64,000 bases of DNA from Prochlorococcus marinus CUG1435. Lineage in GTDB: Bacteria > Cyanobacteriota > Cyanobacteriia > PCC-6307 > Cyanobiaceae. Within the stretch, counting starts at the first letter, position 1, and each line of letters begins with the position of its first letter. The notes beneath the pieces are model-generated. The model did not search any database. It saw only the letters and a program-made list of their open reading frames with translations, and had not been told where the DNA came from. The stretch covers positions 840,001 to 904,000 of the forward strand of contig JAEPLP010000001.1 of the NCBI GenBank assembly GCA_017644375.1. The letters run 5' to 3'. The position numbers and the translations under genes are program-made. Shown here one piece after another: positions 9,000-19,760 of this stretch.

Positions 9000-9527
9000 T
9001 TAAGATTCTGATTTTTCAGAATGTTGTTTAAGTGATCTTGCAAGCCCAGAAGGCACTTCATTGATAGAGATTGCAATTTTTGTTGCCACGCCATTTAGAG
9101 CGCCAGCAATTTTTGCCATCAATACTTCTTTAGATGGAAGACTTGCAATTTCTTTTATTTCAGAATTGCTAAGAAGTCTTCCTTCAAATAAAGCTCCTTT
9201 GGTCTCGGATTTTTTTGTGTCTTTTTGAAAAGATTGGATAGCTTTTACAGCACCACCAACATCTTCTTTAATTAAGACAAAAGCATTTGTTCCGGTCAGT
9301 AAAGATTCAAGATCGTTCCAATTACTATCTCCATCAATAGCTTTACGCATTAATGAATTTTTAGTAATTTTGCAAATGCCATTAGTTGTTTGCAATCTAG
9401 ATCGCAAATCTGACATCTCTTTGATAGTTAAACCTTTATAGTCAAGAACTACAGCCATTTCCGAGTCGTTTAATAGAGATTTAATCTCAGTAACGATTTG
9501 TTGCTTATTCTCTAGTGTTCGGCCCAT
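9000..9527 (-). CDS. rplJ: 50S ribosomal protein L10
   Basis: Base of the ribosomal stalk; binds 23S rRNA and several L12 dimers. I start it at the ATG at 9527 ([12 protein letters not shown]), giving 175 residues, because L10 families begin at this point. The frame stays open to 9608, but the 27 extra residues do not look like L10. Conserved LDYKGLT is near residue 33 and the L12-binding C-terminal helix ends the protein. It is preceded by a 189-base untranslated stretch that fits autogenous control by L10-L12. Confidence 0.95.
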   Translation of the reverse strand: MGRTLENKQQIVTEIKSLLNDSEMAVVLDYKGLTIKEMSDLRSRLQTTNGICKITKNSLMRKAIDGDSNWNDLESLLTGTNAFVLIKEDVGGAVKAIQSFQKDTKKSETKGALFEGRLLSNSEIKEIASLPSKEVLMAKIAGALNGVATKIAISINEVPSGLARSLKQHSEKSES

Positions 9528-9716
9528 TGTTGTTTTTGGATCGTGATTTAGGGAGAGCAGGAAATGCGGCAAAGTCCTTTTAAAAGAGGCCGCTTTTATT
9601 AGATCCAAAAAGAAATAATTAAGACGAGTCCTCGGTAGGAATTAAAAATTTAGAAAAACTAAATTAACCTACTTTCTTTGGCCGTATTATTGCACTTTAA
9701 ATTATACTACAAAGGG
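9528..9716 (-). promoter_or_regulatory. Leader/promoter region of rplJ-rplL
   Basis: This is the only long gap in the ribosomal cluster. A perfect TATAAT (minus strand) lies at 9701-9706, just past the rplA stop, and could start a separate rplJL transcript. The leader can fold: GCGGC (9566-9570) pairs with GCCGC (9589-9593) around the palindrome CTTTTAAAAG (9577-9586). In many bacteria L10-(L12) binds such a leader and represses its own translation. That this one does so is inference from position and structure. No good -35 box is visible. Confidence 0.5.
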
Positions 9717-10424
9717 TTAACCTTCAGGTTGGTAATCTTGTACAGCATTTATGTCTAATTGAACTGAAGGCCCCATTGTTGAAGTCACATAAAATGTTTT
9801 CCAATACTTTCCTTTGGCTCCACTTGGTTTATTTTTATCAATTGATTCTTGTAAGGTTTTTAAGTTTTCAAATAGTGCCTCTTTTGTAAAACTTGCTTTT
9901 CCAAAGCGTACATGAACGATACCCGCTTTATCTGCTCTAAATTCGAGCTTACCAGCTTTGAATTCTTTAATGGCATTTGCAATATCGTTGGTTACTGTTC
10001 CAGCTTTAGGATTAGGCATTAAACCTCTAGGTCCTAAAACTCTTCCTAATTTTGCAACCTTTGGCATCATATCTGGAGTTGCTATAAGTAGATCGAACTC
10101 CATATTTCCTTTGTTTATGCTTTCCACAAGATCTTCCTCGCCAAATAAATCTGCACCAGCAGCCTTAGCTTTCGATACATTCTCACCGCTTGTAATTACT
10201 GCAATTTTGATACTTTGGCCAGTACCATGTGGTAATGCAACAGTGGTCCTTAATTGTTGATCAGTATATTTTGGATCAATACCTAAACGTATATGTGCTT
10301 CAATAGTTTCATCAAATTTTGCATTAGCATTTTCCTTGATAATACTAAGAGCTTCAAGAGGTGCATAAATGCGATCTTCTATCTTTGTTGATAGAGCCGC
10401 CATTCTTTTGGATAGTTTTTTCAT
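9717..10424 (-). CDS. rplA: 50S ribosomal protein L1
   Basis: Binds 23S rRNA at the L1 stalk near the E site. 235 residues, normal length, with the signature [27 protein letters not shown] at about residues 113-140 (given here only by its ends IATPD and MPNPK). In many bacteria L1 also represses its own rplK-rplA mRNA. It follows rplK after 66 bases, in the usual order secE-nusG-rplK-rplA-rplJ-rplL. Confidence 0.98.
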   Translation of the reverse strand: MKKLSKRMAALSTKIEDRIYAPLEALSIIKENANAKFDETIEAHIRLGIDPKYTDQQLRTTVALPHGTGQSIKIAVITSGENVSKAKAAGADLFGEEDLVESINKGNMEFDLLIATPDMMPKVAKLGRVLGPRGLMPNPKAGTVTNDIANAIKEFKAGKLEFRADKAGIVHVRFGKASFTKEALFENLKTLQESIDKNKPSGAKGKYWKTFYVTSTMGPSVQLDINAVQDYQPEG

Positions 10425-10490
10425 AATAATATTGGGTGCAAACGGTTATTAACTAACCTCCCCTAAATAGTGAGAAATTTTGTATTGAAC

Positions 10491-10916
10491 TCAATCAGTG
10501 ATAGAGACGCCCATATTACGAGCAGTACCCTCAATTACTTTCATTGCTGATTCAACACTAGAACAGTTTAGATCAGGAAGCTTAGTTTTGGCTATTTCTT
10601 CTAATTGAGTTTTACTTATATTCCCAACAGAGCCTTTTGCGGATTCACCTGATCCTTTCTCTATACCAGCTGCTTTTGTTATTAAGACTGAAGCAGGAGG
10701 TGTTTTTGTGATGAAAGTAAAGCTTCTATCTTCAAAAACAGAAATCTCAACTGGAATTACAAAACCTGCTTTATCTTGTGTCCTTGCATTGTATTCTTTA
10801 CAAAATGCCATGATATTAACACCATGTTGTCCTAAAGCTGGTCCTACAGGAGGAGCCGGATTTGCTTTGCCTGCTTGTAGAGCAAGCTTGATAACTGCAA
10901 CAATTTTTTTTGCCAT
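10491..10916 (-). CDS. rplK: 50S ribosomal protein L11
   Basis: Part of the GTPase-associated centre of the 50S subunit. 141 residues, exactly the family length. The N-terminal domain contains [19 protein letters not shown] (residues 18-36) and the C-terminal RNA-binding domain ends [11 protein letters not shown]. It sits between nusG and rplA in the conserved cluster. Confidence 0.98.
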   Translation of the reverse strand: MAKKIVAVIKLALQAGKANPAPPVGPALGQHGVNIMAFCKEYNARTQDKAGFVIPVEISVFEDRSFTFITKTPPASVLITKAAGIEKGSGESAKGSVGNISKTQLEEIAKTKLPDLNCSSVESAMKVIEGTARNMGVSITD

Positions 10917-10983
10917 TAGATTAGAAAATTTAAGTTGAAGTAGAAAATCATAATTTTACTCGATAAACAAGAACATTTAGAAA

Positions 10984-11595
10984 TTAATTTTGTTTATTGA
11001 TTTGGGAGAATTCTAATTCTACAGGAGTCTCGCGCCCAAATATTGAAAGTAATGCTTTTAATTTATTTCTTTCCCCTGAAACTTCTATAACTTCTCCTTG
11101 GAAATCCTTGAATGGACCACTCGTTACTATGATTCTATCTTTTTCTTCAATATCTAACTTGATTACAGCTTTTTTCTCTGATGCGCGCTTAAAGATTCTA
11201 TTAACTTCTTGTCTGGATAATGGTCGAGGTTTGATATGACCTCGCGATCTTCCGCTGCCTCTACCGTCTTCAGCACCAACAAAGTTAATTACATTTGGAG
11301 TACTTTTTACAGCCATCATTGTATCTTCATCCAAAATCATTCTTACGAGCACATAACCTGGGAAAACTTTTTCTTCAGTAGTTTGTCTGCTTCCATCTTT
11401 CTTTAATTTAATTCCAGGAGTTTGGGGAATTTCAATTTCAATGATTCGATTATTAACACCTAAAGTTACTGATCTCTGCTCAAGAGTCGCTTTTACTTTT
11501 TTTTCACAGCTTGATGCTACTTGAACTGCATACCATCTTGCGATGCTTGTATTTGCTTTTGAAGAAGCAAGGTTTGTAGTTAATTCATTACTCAT
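10984..11595 (-). CDS. nusG: Transcription antitermination/elongation factor NusG
   Basis: Binds RNA polymerase to promote processive elongation and couples it with translation. 203 residues: the NGN domain (about 19-125, RWYAVQVASSCEKKV and FPGYVLVRM) and a C-terminal KOW domain (about 150-200, GPFKDFQGEVIEV). A basic linker with GRGSGRSRGH lies between them. It follows secE after 53 bases in the secE-nusG order. Confidence 0.97.
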   Translation of the reverse strand: MSNELTTNLASSKANTSIARWYAVQVASSCEKKVKATLEQRSVTLGVNNRIIEIEIPQTPGIKLKKDGSRQTTEEKVFPGYVLVRMILDEDTMMAVKSTPNVINFVGAEDGRGSGRSRGHIKPRPLSRQEVNRIFKRASEKKAVIKLDIEEKDRIIVTSGPFKDFQGEVIEVSGERNKLKALLSIFGRETPVELEFSQINKQN

Positions 11596-11648
11596 TTTTT
11601 TATGGAAGCTTAATAAAGGTCTTTTTTAAATAGATATTCGGGACAAAT

Positions 11649-11891
11649 TCAACCAAAAATTTGCGAGGCTGCCCATCCATAGAATCTGCTGACAGAAGCA
11701 ATGGCTGCTGCAGAAAAAGATACCATAATTATAACTGCTACTGATTCGCTAAAAAGTTGTTGTTTGTTAGGCCATACGACAAGTTTAAGTTCATCGTAGG
11801 TAGATCTAAAAAAATTATTCTTTTTTTTAGGCTCTTCAATCTCAGGAGAATCCTTTTTTAGAGGTTCTTCATTAGTAGTAGGAGTTTTCAC
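11649..11891 (-). CDS. secE: Preprotein translocase subunit SecE
   Basis: Small membrane subunit of the SecYEG channel. 80 residues with a charged N-terminus, the conserved amphipathic stretch STYDELKLVVWPNKQQL (about 30-46) and a single membrane helix (about 50-72). This is the short single-span form usual in cyanobacteria and plastids. It precedes nusG on the same strand and follows clpB2 after 61 bases. Confidence 0.95.
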   Translation of the reverse strand: MKTPTTNEEPLKKDSPEIEEPKKKNNFFRSTYDELKLVVWPNKQQLFSESVAVIIMVSFSAAAIASVSRFYGWAASQIFG

Positions 11892-11952
11892 AAAATTTTT
11901 TTTGAAATTAAGCTTTCGCTTTAGTTATTATTTTAGCTTATTGATTTACTCC

Positions 11953-14709
11953 TCAGCTAGGTTTGAAAACGATCTCATCTTTTTTAGTGGGGTTAAGTTT
12001 AATTGCGATATTTTTTTTGTTTTTGAAGTTATCCTCTAAAAGTTTTGCAGCCAAGGGATTTTCTATTTGTCTTCTAAGTTCCCTGCTAAGTGGCCTAGCA
12101 CCATATTCAGGTTCGAAAGAATCGTTTGCGATTTTATTAATAACTTTTTTGTCTATGGCGATATTTATATTCTGTTCAAGTAGCAGGTTTTTTAAATCTT
12201 CTGTTTGTAAAATAATTATTTTCTGAAGTTCATTAATAGATAATGGATCAAACTTTACTACCTCGTCAATTCTATTTAGAAATTCTGGTCTAAAAGTTGC
12301 AGACAATGTATTACTAATGATCTCATCTAGAGTTTGTTGACATATTTCTAACTTTCTATCACTTTTAGAAATCTTTTGTGAATACTCCAGTATAGATTTA
12401 CCAGCTAGGTTGCTTGTCATAATGATTACGGTATTTTTGAAGTCTACAGTCCTTCCTTGAGAGTCCGTTAATCTTCCTTCATCTAAGACTTGTAAAAGGA
12501 TATTAAAAACTTCTATATGTGCTTTTTCTATCTCATCAAGAAGTATTACTGAATAGGGTTTGCGTCTTACGGCTTCAGTTAATTGACCTCCCTCTTCATA
12601 ACCAACATAACCTGGAGGAGCTCCCAAAAGTCGTGCAACGGCATTTTTTTCCATATATTCACTCATGTCTAATCTTAAAAGCGCGTCTTCTTCATCAAAT
12701 AAAGCTGTTGCAAGAGATTTTGCTAATTCTGTTTTACCAACACCTGTGGGACCCATAAATAAAAAAGATCCGATAGGTCTTTTAGGACTTTTCATACCAA
12801 CGCGAGCTCTTCTAATTGCAGCAGAAACAGCTTCTATAGCTTTTTCTTGTCCAATAACTTTTTCACTTAGTTCTGTTTCTAGATTGACTAATTTCTTACG
12901 TTCATTTGAAACTACTTTAGATATTGGAATACCTGTAATTTTTGAGACAACATCAGCAATATCATCAGGTTCAACTTGATATTTAAAAGGGAAATTTCTA
13001 TTTTTCTTTATTTTATTAAAGTTCTCTTCAACTTTTTGTATATCATTCTCTATTTCACTTAACTCTTCTTCCAGCTTTTCTAAATAATCTAGATCATTTT
13101 CAATTTCGCGATTTGATTTTTCTTTAATTTGTTTGGTTAGCTTATCTTCTTCTTTCATTAAAATAGATAATTCCTCCATTTCTTCACGTAAATTGTTCCA
13201 ATTTTCCAAAAGAACGTTCAATTTTGCCTCTGATTGTTTTCTATTACTAAATAGTTTTTCTTGAGCTTCGATATTTTCTCCTTGTAAATTATTCAATTTT
13301 TCATCAATAGTATTAATTTTGTTTTCTTGTTGGAGAATTATTGAAGGCATATTATTAGACTCGATTTTCAACTGTGCAGCTGCTTCATCAATTAAATCTA
13401 TTGCACTATCAGGGAGACATTTATCGCTGATGTATCTGTCGGCCAATTTTGCAGAGTATTTTACAGCCTCTTCAGAAATTTTTATGCCATGATGTAATTC
13501 GTATTTCTTTTTGATCCCTTGTAATATTTTTGCGCTTAATTCTACTGAAGGTTCATTAACAGCTATCTTTTGAAAGCAATTATTTAATGCCTGATCTTTT
13601 TCAATAGTTTCACGAAATTTCTCAGGTGTTGTTGTACCGATACATCTAAGTTCTCCCTCAGCTAGTAGAGGTTTTAAGATATTACTGATGTCGGTAGAAG
13701 ATCTGTTAGAACTTAATATTGAGTGAATTTCATCAATAAATAGAATCATTCCTTGGTTTGGATTATTTAGTTCCTGCATTATTAAGCTTAGTCTTTCCTC
13801 TAGTTGACCTCTAAATTTGGTCCCAGAAACTAATGCACCTAAGTCAAGTGAAATAATTTTTAAGTCCTTTAAAGTATCAGGAACTTTTTTGTCTACAATT
13901 AATTGAGCAAGTAATTTTGCAATTGAGGTTTTACCAACTCCAGGATTGCCAATAAGTATAGGGTTATTTTTGTTTCTTCTGCAGAGTACCCTCATTAAAT
14001 TATTGATCTCATTTTCTCTTCCTAAAACGGGATCCAGTAAGCCTTTTTTAGCTGATTCTGTTAAATCTTTTCCATAAATTGAAAGAGCATTTTCATCTTT
14101 TCCAACTTGTTTTTTGGTTTCAATTTGAAGTTCACTTTTCGGTAATGGAACAATAGCTTTTTTCAATTTTTCTTCTTTAACTAAAGTTTCTTTGTCTGAT
14201 TCAAAATTAGATTGATTATTTATTTCAATGACATTCCTATAATTAAAAGAATCTTTTGATTGATTAATATTTGGGTAAAACTTTAATTCTTCCTCTAATT
14301 TTTCCATTGAAAGGTTTCCTTCTTCAAAAACATAATTTCCAATTCTTAAATCTCTTCCAAGAGCAATTAGTAAATGAGGGATTTCTATTAATCTCGATCC
14401 CCATTGAGTTTTAATTTGATTCGCGTTATCTAATAAAATTTCTAAATCTTCTCCGATAGTAAAAATATCTGACTCATTTGTTGGTGTCTCTTCTAAAAAA
14501 TCTTCTGTTATGTCTAAAACTGTATCTTGGTCGATTGATAATTTTTCAATGAAAGCAAAGAATTCACCTGATGTGAACAATGTATGAATTATGTGTTCAA
14601 TATTAAATTCGCTATGATCCCATTTTTTTGCGGTTTCTTCCCCTAATAAAAGAAGGTTCCAGCTGATATCGCTAAATAGTTCAGGACTGGATGTAAGGGT
14701 TTCTCTCAT
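11953..14709 (-). CDS. clpB2: ClpB-type AAA+ disaggregase (second ClpB)
   Basis: Hsp100 unfoldase of 918 residues. It has an N-terminal Clp domain, AAA-1 with Walker A GNPGVGKTS near residue 256, a long coiled coil (about 455-585), and AAA-2 with Walker A GPTGVGKTE near 655 and Walker B ILLDEIEK. The long middle coil marks ClpB rather than ClpC. I see no ClpP-docking loop of the IGF/IGL type near the AAA-2 end, so it should act as a disaggregase, not a protease partner. The N-domain is divergent. It is the promoter-proximal gene of the secE-nusG-ribosomal run, with 258 bases between it and the divergent eno. Confidence 0.9.
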   Translation of the reverse strand: MRETLTSSPELFSDISWNLLLLGEETAKKWDHSEFNIEHIIHTLFTSGEFFAFIEKLSIDQDTVLDITEDFLEETPTNESDIFTIGEDLEILLDNANQIKTQWGSRLIEIPHLLIALGRDLRIGNYVFEEGNLSMEKLEEELKFYPNINQSKDSFNYRNVIEINNQSNFESDKETLVKEEKLKKAIVPLPKSELQIETKKQVGKDENALSIYGKDLTESAKKGLLDPVLGRENEINNLMRVLCRRNKNNPILIGNPGVGKTSIAKLLAQLIVDKKVPDTLKDLKIISLDLGALVSGTKFRGQLEERLSLIMQELNNPNQGMILFIDEIHSILSSNRSSTDISNILKPLLAEGELRCIGTTTPEKFRETIEKDQALNNCFQKIAVNEPSVELSAKILQGIKKKYELHHGIKISEEAVKYSAKLADRYISDKCLPDSAIDLIDEAAAQLKIESNNMPSIILQQENKINTIDEKLNNLQGENIEAQEKLFSNRKQSEAKLNVLLENWNNLREEMEELSILMKEEDKLTKQIKEKSNREIENDLDYLEKLEEELSEIENDIQKVEENFNKIKKNRNFPFKYQVEPDDIADVVSKITGIPISKVVSNERKKLVNLETELSEKVIGQEKAIEAVSAAIRRARVGMKSPKRPIGSFLFMGPTGVGKTELAKSLATALFDEEDALLRLDMSEYMEKNAVARLLGAPPGYVGYEEGGQLTEAVRRKPYSVILLDEIEKAHIEVFNILLQVLDEGRLTDSQGRTVDFKNTVIIMTSNLAGKSILEYSQKISKSDRKLEICQQTLDEIISNTLSATFRPEFLNRIDEVVKFDPLSINELQKIIILQTEDLKNLLLEQNINIAIDKKVINKIANDSFEPEYGARPLSRELRRQIENPLAAKLLEDNFKNKKNIAIKLNPTKKDEIVFKPS

Positions 14710-14964
14710 AAACTATAAAACTACAGTTGATTATTAATATTCTAAATAGGATCTGCATTAATAATCATCCAATAATTTTCAAATTGTAAGATGAATTTTA
14801 AAAAAATTTTTTTGAGATGGGTTGCAATGACTTTGGAATTAATAAAAGTGTTAACTAATATCTAAACTGTTATGAAATAAAAAAATAATAATTATTTAAC
14901 ATATATATTTCAGATATTAGCCAAATAGTTCAGCTATTAATAGGATTTAAATAGTAATAATTAA

Positions 14965-16260
<1,296 letters not shown>

Positions 16261-16264
16261 TTTT

Positions 16265-17932
16265 TTAGCGCTTAAGTTTTTCTAAACGTGAGCCTTTTCT
16301 CATACTTAATTGGCACTTTATCCAGTCAATACTTATTGGTAGTGCAAAAAAAAGTGGCAATAATGCAAAATTATTTTGTTTATTGGTTACAAGTAAAGCA
16401 GACGCAATTGATAAGCTTCCTATAAGAATTGAATGGCCTAAAGTTTTTTGAGCAGTAAACATTTTTTTGAATTGCCTATCAGACTCTCCCATTCTTATTT
16501 GCAATTGTAAATCGCCCTGCTCTAATCTTTCTAAACTTTCATCTATTCTCTTGGGAATCCCAACAGCTTTTGATCCTAGTTCACCTACTTGCCTTCCAAA
16601 TTGGTTAATTAAATCGTTGGGAGTTTGATTATTTGAAGTCATAAGTTCTATTAAATAAGGCTTGGTAACTGATACAAGGTTAAACCCTGGATCAAGCATT
16701 CTACCAACTCCTTCAAAAGTTGATAAAGCTCTCATCACAAAGATTAAATCTACTGGCAGTTGAAATGGTGTTTCATAAACAAGTTCGTATAAATCTCCAG
16801 ATAATTTTTCGATAATATTTGGACTAAATGGAGGAGTTAAGGCTTCTTTAAGCATCAATCTGACTAATCTTCTGACTGGTCCTACATCTATATCTTTTGA
16901 AATTAGCCCAGCTTGTTGTAATTGAGTAACAAGTGATGAGGCGTCTCTAAGAGCAGCAGCCTTAACCATCCCCCCTAATCTTGTTTGAAGATTATTTGAG
17001 ATATTGCCCATCATTCCAAAATCATAAAAAATCAATTTACCTTCATATGAAACTGCTAGATTCCCTGGATGAGGGTCTGCATGAAAAAAACCATAATTTA
17101 CTAATTGTTTTAAATAGCTGATGGCACCTATTTCTGCAATCTTAGGTAAATCAATTTCTTGTGATTGTAATTTTTCTAAATCGCTTATTTTTGTGCCTTC
17201 TAAATAACTTAAACAAAGAACTTTTTCACTGCTCATATCCCAAATTACTTCAGGGACTTCAACATTTTCATCATCAAGAAATTGCTGTCTAAATCTTGCT
17301 GCATATTGTGCTTCACAATTAAAATCAAGCTCTTTCATGAGAACTTTCCTACACTCTCTAGCAATTTCAACCCAGTTTCTACCTCGACTCCAATTCTTGT
17401 TTTTCTGTAATAATCCTGCTATTTGCTGCATTATGCCCAAATCGATAATAAACAATTCTTTCAAATTGGGTCTTTGAACTTTAAATACTACTTTCTTACC
17501 ATTTTTTAAAGTCGCTCTATGAACCTGAGCTAGTGATGCTGATCCAACCGGATCACATATTATTTGATCTATTTCATTAAACTTAGACCCTAGTTCATCT
17601 CTTATAGTTTCTTCAACTTGCGAAAATGAAAAATTAGGAACTTGATCCTGCAATTTAGACAATTCCTGTATCCAGGTATTAGGAATCAAATCAGGTCTCG
17701 CTGATAATAATTGTCCAATTTTAATAAATGCTGAACCAAGCTTTATTAATTGATTAGTAAACCACCTAGCTCTTTTAATTTGGACCCTACTTTTTTCATT
17801 GCTTTTAGTTCGGAGAATTGTAAATCTAATATTATCTATCCACAAAATTATTAAAAGTGAAATCAGAGTTATCCAAATAAGAAGGGCCCTCTTCAATTTT
17901 TTTAAACGATAATGAAAAATGTTATAGCTCAT
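16265..17932 (-). CDS. UbiB/ABC1 (ADCK) family atypical kinase
   Basis: Member of the UbiB protein-kinase-like family, which in bacteria and plastids supports quinone and prenyl-lipid metabolism. 555 residues: an N-terminal hydrophobic segment (about 15-30), the family KxGQ motif in IKIGQLLSARPDLIP (about 70), SASLAQVHRA (about 130) with the nucleotide lysine in VFKVQRP, the catalytic loop FFHADPHPGNL (about 280) and DFGMMG. A C-terminal hydrophobic pair (about 505-545) probably anchors it in the membrane. Its start overlaps the small upstream gene by 4 bases, so they are co-translated. Confidence 0.92.
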   Translation of the reverse strand: MSYNIFHYRLKKLKRALLIWITLISLLIILWIDNIRFTILRTKSNEKSRVQIKRARWFTNQLIKLGSAFIKIGQLLSARPDLIPNTWIQELSKLQDQVPNFSFSQVEETIRDELGSKFNEIDQIICDPVGSASLAQVHRATLKNGKKVVFKVQRPNLKELFIIDLGIMQQIAGLLQKNKNWSRGRNWVEIARECRKVLMKELDFNCEAQYAARFRQQFLDDENVEVPEVIWDMSSEKVLCLSYLEGTKISDLEKLQSQEIDLPKIAEIGAISYLKQLVNYGFFHADPHPGNLAVSYEGKLIFYDFGMMGNISNNLQTRLGGMVKAAALRDASSLVTQLQQAGLISKDIDVGPVRRLVRLMLKEALTPPFSPNIIEKLSGDLYELVYETPFQLPVDLIFVMRALSTFEGVGRMLDPGFNLVSVTKPYLIELMTSNNQTPNDLINQFGRQVGELGSKAVGIPKRIDESLERLEQGDLQLQIRMGESDRQFKKMFTAQKTLGHSILIGSLSIASALLVTNKQNNFALLPLFFALPISIDWIKCQLSMRKGSRLEKLKR

Positions 17933-18246
17933 TTAATTTGATTATTTTTAGTTTTATTAAGGAGATCAATTTGCTTATTGATACCTTCAATTTCATTTAA
18001 AGCTTTTTTTATTTTGGAATCTTGATAAGTATTTGAGTACTCATTTTCTTGAATATTTTCCGCTTTTTCCATTCTTGAGGCTTCTTCGATTATGGATTCT
18101 TTCAAACTATCAAATTCTTTTTTGAGAATTTCTGGAGCATCTTGAGCAATATTTGTTGCTTCTTCAATTTTTTCAACTAATATCTCGCTTAATTTTTCGG
18201 TTACTTTCTTAATGGCAGCTTTTAAAAGGTAGTCAGAGTTGGTCAT
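17929..18246 (-). CDS. Small helical protein upstream of UbiB-like kinase
   Basis: I do not recognise this 105-residue protein. It is rich in Glu, Lys and Ile with heptad-like spacing through nearly its whole length (for example KVTEKLSEILVEKIEEATNIA), so a coiled coil is likely. It has no signal peptide, membrane span or cysteine. The stop overlaps the ATG of the UbiB-like kinase gene by 4 bases. That implies coupled translation and possibly a partner role, which is inference from position. Confidence 0.72.
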   Translation of the reverse strand: MTNSDYLLKAAIKKVTEKLSEILVEKIEEATNIAQDAPEILKKEFDSLKESIIEEASRMEKAENIQENEYSNTYQDSKIKKALNEIEGINKQIDLLNKTKNNQIK

Positions 18247-18498
18247 AAAAAATATATTGTTTCTTCGGCAATTGATTTTTCGATATGAACTAATAATAGA
18301 TCAATAAAGAACATTTCACGTAACTGATCATTTTGATAATTAATTTTTTATGTTTTTCCTATGTAAGTTTGTTTCTATATTATGCTTTTTTCTTTTTTTT
18401 CTTCTAACTTATATCTATGTAAAGGTTAGTTATTTCATTAAAAATATCTTCTAACCAAGAACTCATCTAATTAACTACTAAAAAGGAGTTTTATTAAA

Positions 18499-19455
18499 TT
18501 GGAAATCATTGAGTCAGATGTAGTTATTATCGGAGGAGGCCCGGCCGGATGTACTTGCGCACTTTATACATCTCGTTCAAACTTAAAAACAGTAATCTTA
18601 GATAAAAATCCCTCTGTTGGAGCCTTAGCAATAACCCATCAAATAGCTAATTATCCAGGTGTTCCGGTTGATATAAGTGGGGAGAAATTGCTTACTCTAA
18701 TGAGAGAACAGGCTGTGCAATATGGTACAGACTATAGAAGAGCACAAGTATTTGGAATAGACACTAGTGGAGAATGGAAAATGGTTTATACACCTGAAGG
18801 CACTTTCAAAGCTAAAGCACTTGTACTTGCAAGTGGTGCAATGGGTAGGCCTGCATCATTTAAGGGCGAAGCGGATTTTCTTGGCAAAGGAGTAAGTTAT
18901 TGTGCTACATGTGATGGGGCTTTTTATAAAAATAGAGAAGTTGCCGTTGTTGGAGTGAACAAGGAGGCAATTGAAGAGGCAACTGTCCTAACTAAATTTG
19001 CATCAACTGTACATTGGATTACATCAAGTGACCCTAAATCAGATAATGAAGAAGCTATGGAATTGATGGATAATTCAAATATAAAACATTGGAGTAGAAC
19101 AAGATTATTGGAAATATTGGGTGATGAAATGGGTGTTAATGGGGTTGTTGTAAAAAATAAGCAAGAAGAAAATCCTATCAATTTAAATTTAGATGGAGTC
19201 TTTGTCTATATGAGTGGTTCAAAGCCGATTACTGATTTTTTAGGTGATCAAATTGCCTTAAAAGAAGATGGAGGAGTAATTGTGGATGACTTTATGTCTA
19301 CAAACTCTGATGGAGTATGGGCTATTGGAGATATAAGAAATACACCATTTAAGCAAGCAGTCGTTGCGGCTTCTGATGGATGTATTGCTGCGATGTCAAT
19401 TGATAGATATTTAAATAGTAGAAAAAATATAAGAGTAGATTGGATTCATTCTTAA
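18499..19455 (+). CDS. trxB: Thioredoxin-reductase-like flavoprotein, NADPH motifs lost
   Basis: 318 residues with the fold order of bacterial thioredoxin reductase: FAD loop VIIGGGPAGCTCA (residues 9-21), redox pair CATC at 135-138, and the C-terminal FAD motif GVWAIGDIRN. The middle domain that should bind NADPH is altered. The usual GGGDSA-type loop reads VVGVNKEA (150-157) and the HRRxxxR motif reads HWITSSDP (172-179). It may therefore be a pyridine-nucleotide-independent enzyme, like the cyanobacterial DTR/DDOR enzymes described from Gloeobacter. The electron donor is unknown. The start is TTG at 18499, with AGGAG at 18484-18488. Confidence 0.88.
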   Translation: MEIIESDVVIIGGGPAGCTCALYTSRSNLKTVILDKNPSVGALAITHQIANYPGVPVDISGEKLLTLMREQAVQYGTDYRRAQVFGIDTSGEWKMVYTPEGTFKAKALVLASGAMGRPASFKGEADFLGKGVSYCATCDGAFYKNREVAVVGVNKEAIEEATVLTKFASTVHWITSSDPKSDNEEAMELMDNSNIKHWSRTRLLEILGDEMGVNGVVVKNKQEENPINLNLDGVFVYMSGSKPITDFLGDQIALKEDGGVIVDDFMSTNSDGVWAIGDIRNTPFKQAVVAASDGCIAAMSIDRYLNSRKNIRVDWIHS

Positions 19456-19475
19456 AACAAAAATTTTAATTTTTT

Positions 19476-19757
19476 TTAAAGGGGTGTTGCTTCAGAAATA
19501 TAAGCTACTCCTCCGTAGTAGCTTAAATCGTCCCTGATGTTATCTCTCATTTTATCTATCAATTCTTGCTCACAAAAAACAATTACATGAGCATTTGCTC
19601 CCAATCCTGTAAATTCCATATCTTCAGTAACAACTCTTTCAGGACCTCTGCCTGTAGCGTGTTTCATAACGGTATATCCAGGAACATTAGCTTTTTCTAA
19701 TGTTTTAATGATTGCATCTAGTTCTCTTTCACTAAATATTAAGTCTAATCTTTTCAT
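19476..19757 (-). CDS. sbtB: PII-like regulator SbtB
   Basis: 93-residue PII-like protein, 3 bases after sbtA. SbtB trimers bind adenine nucleotides (cAMP, AMP, ADP, ATP) and regulate the SbtA bicarbonate carrier from the cytoplasm. The fold pattern is visible: strand KRLDLIFSE, helix, the GYTVMKHATGRG turn before the T-loop, and the closing strand YGGVAYISEA. It stops at EATPL, so the C-terminal extension with the CGPxGC redox loop of freshwater SbtB is absent. That suggests nucleotide control without the thiol switch. The identity rests on position plus fold. Confidence 0.82.
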   Translation of the reverse strand: MKRLDLIFSERELDAIIKTLEKANVPGYTVMKHATGRGPERVVTEDMEFTGLGANAHVIVFCEQELIDKMRDNIRDDLSYYGGVAYISEATPL

Positions 19758-19760
19758 TTT

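Noticed and set aside
9528..9608. 27-residue N-terminal extension of L10
   Set aside because: L10 proteins start at the MGRTLENK position, and the stretch overlaps the structured leader.
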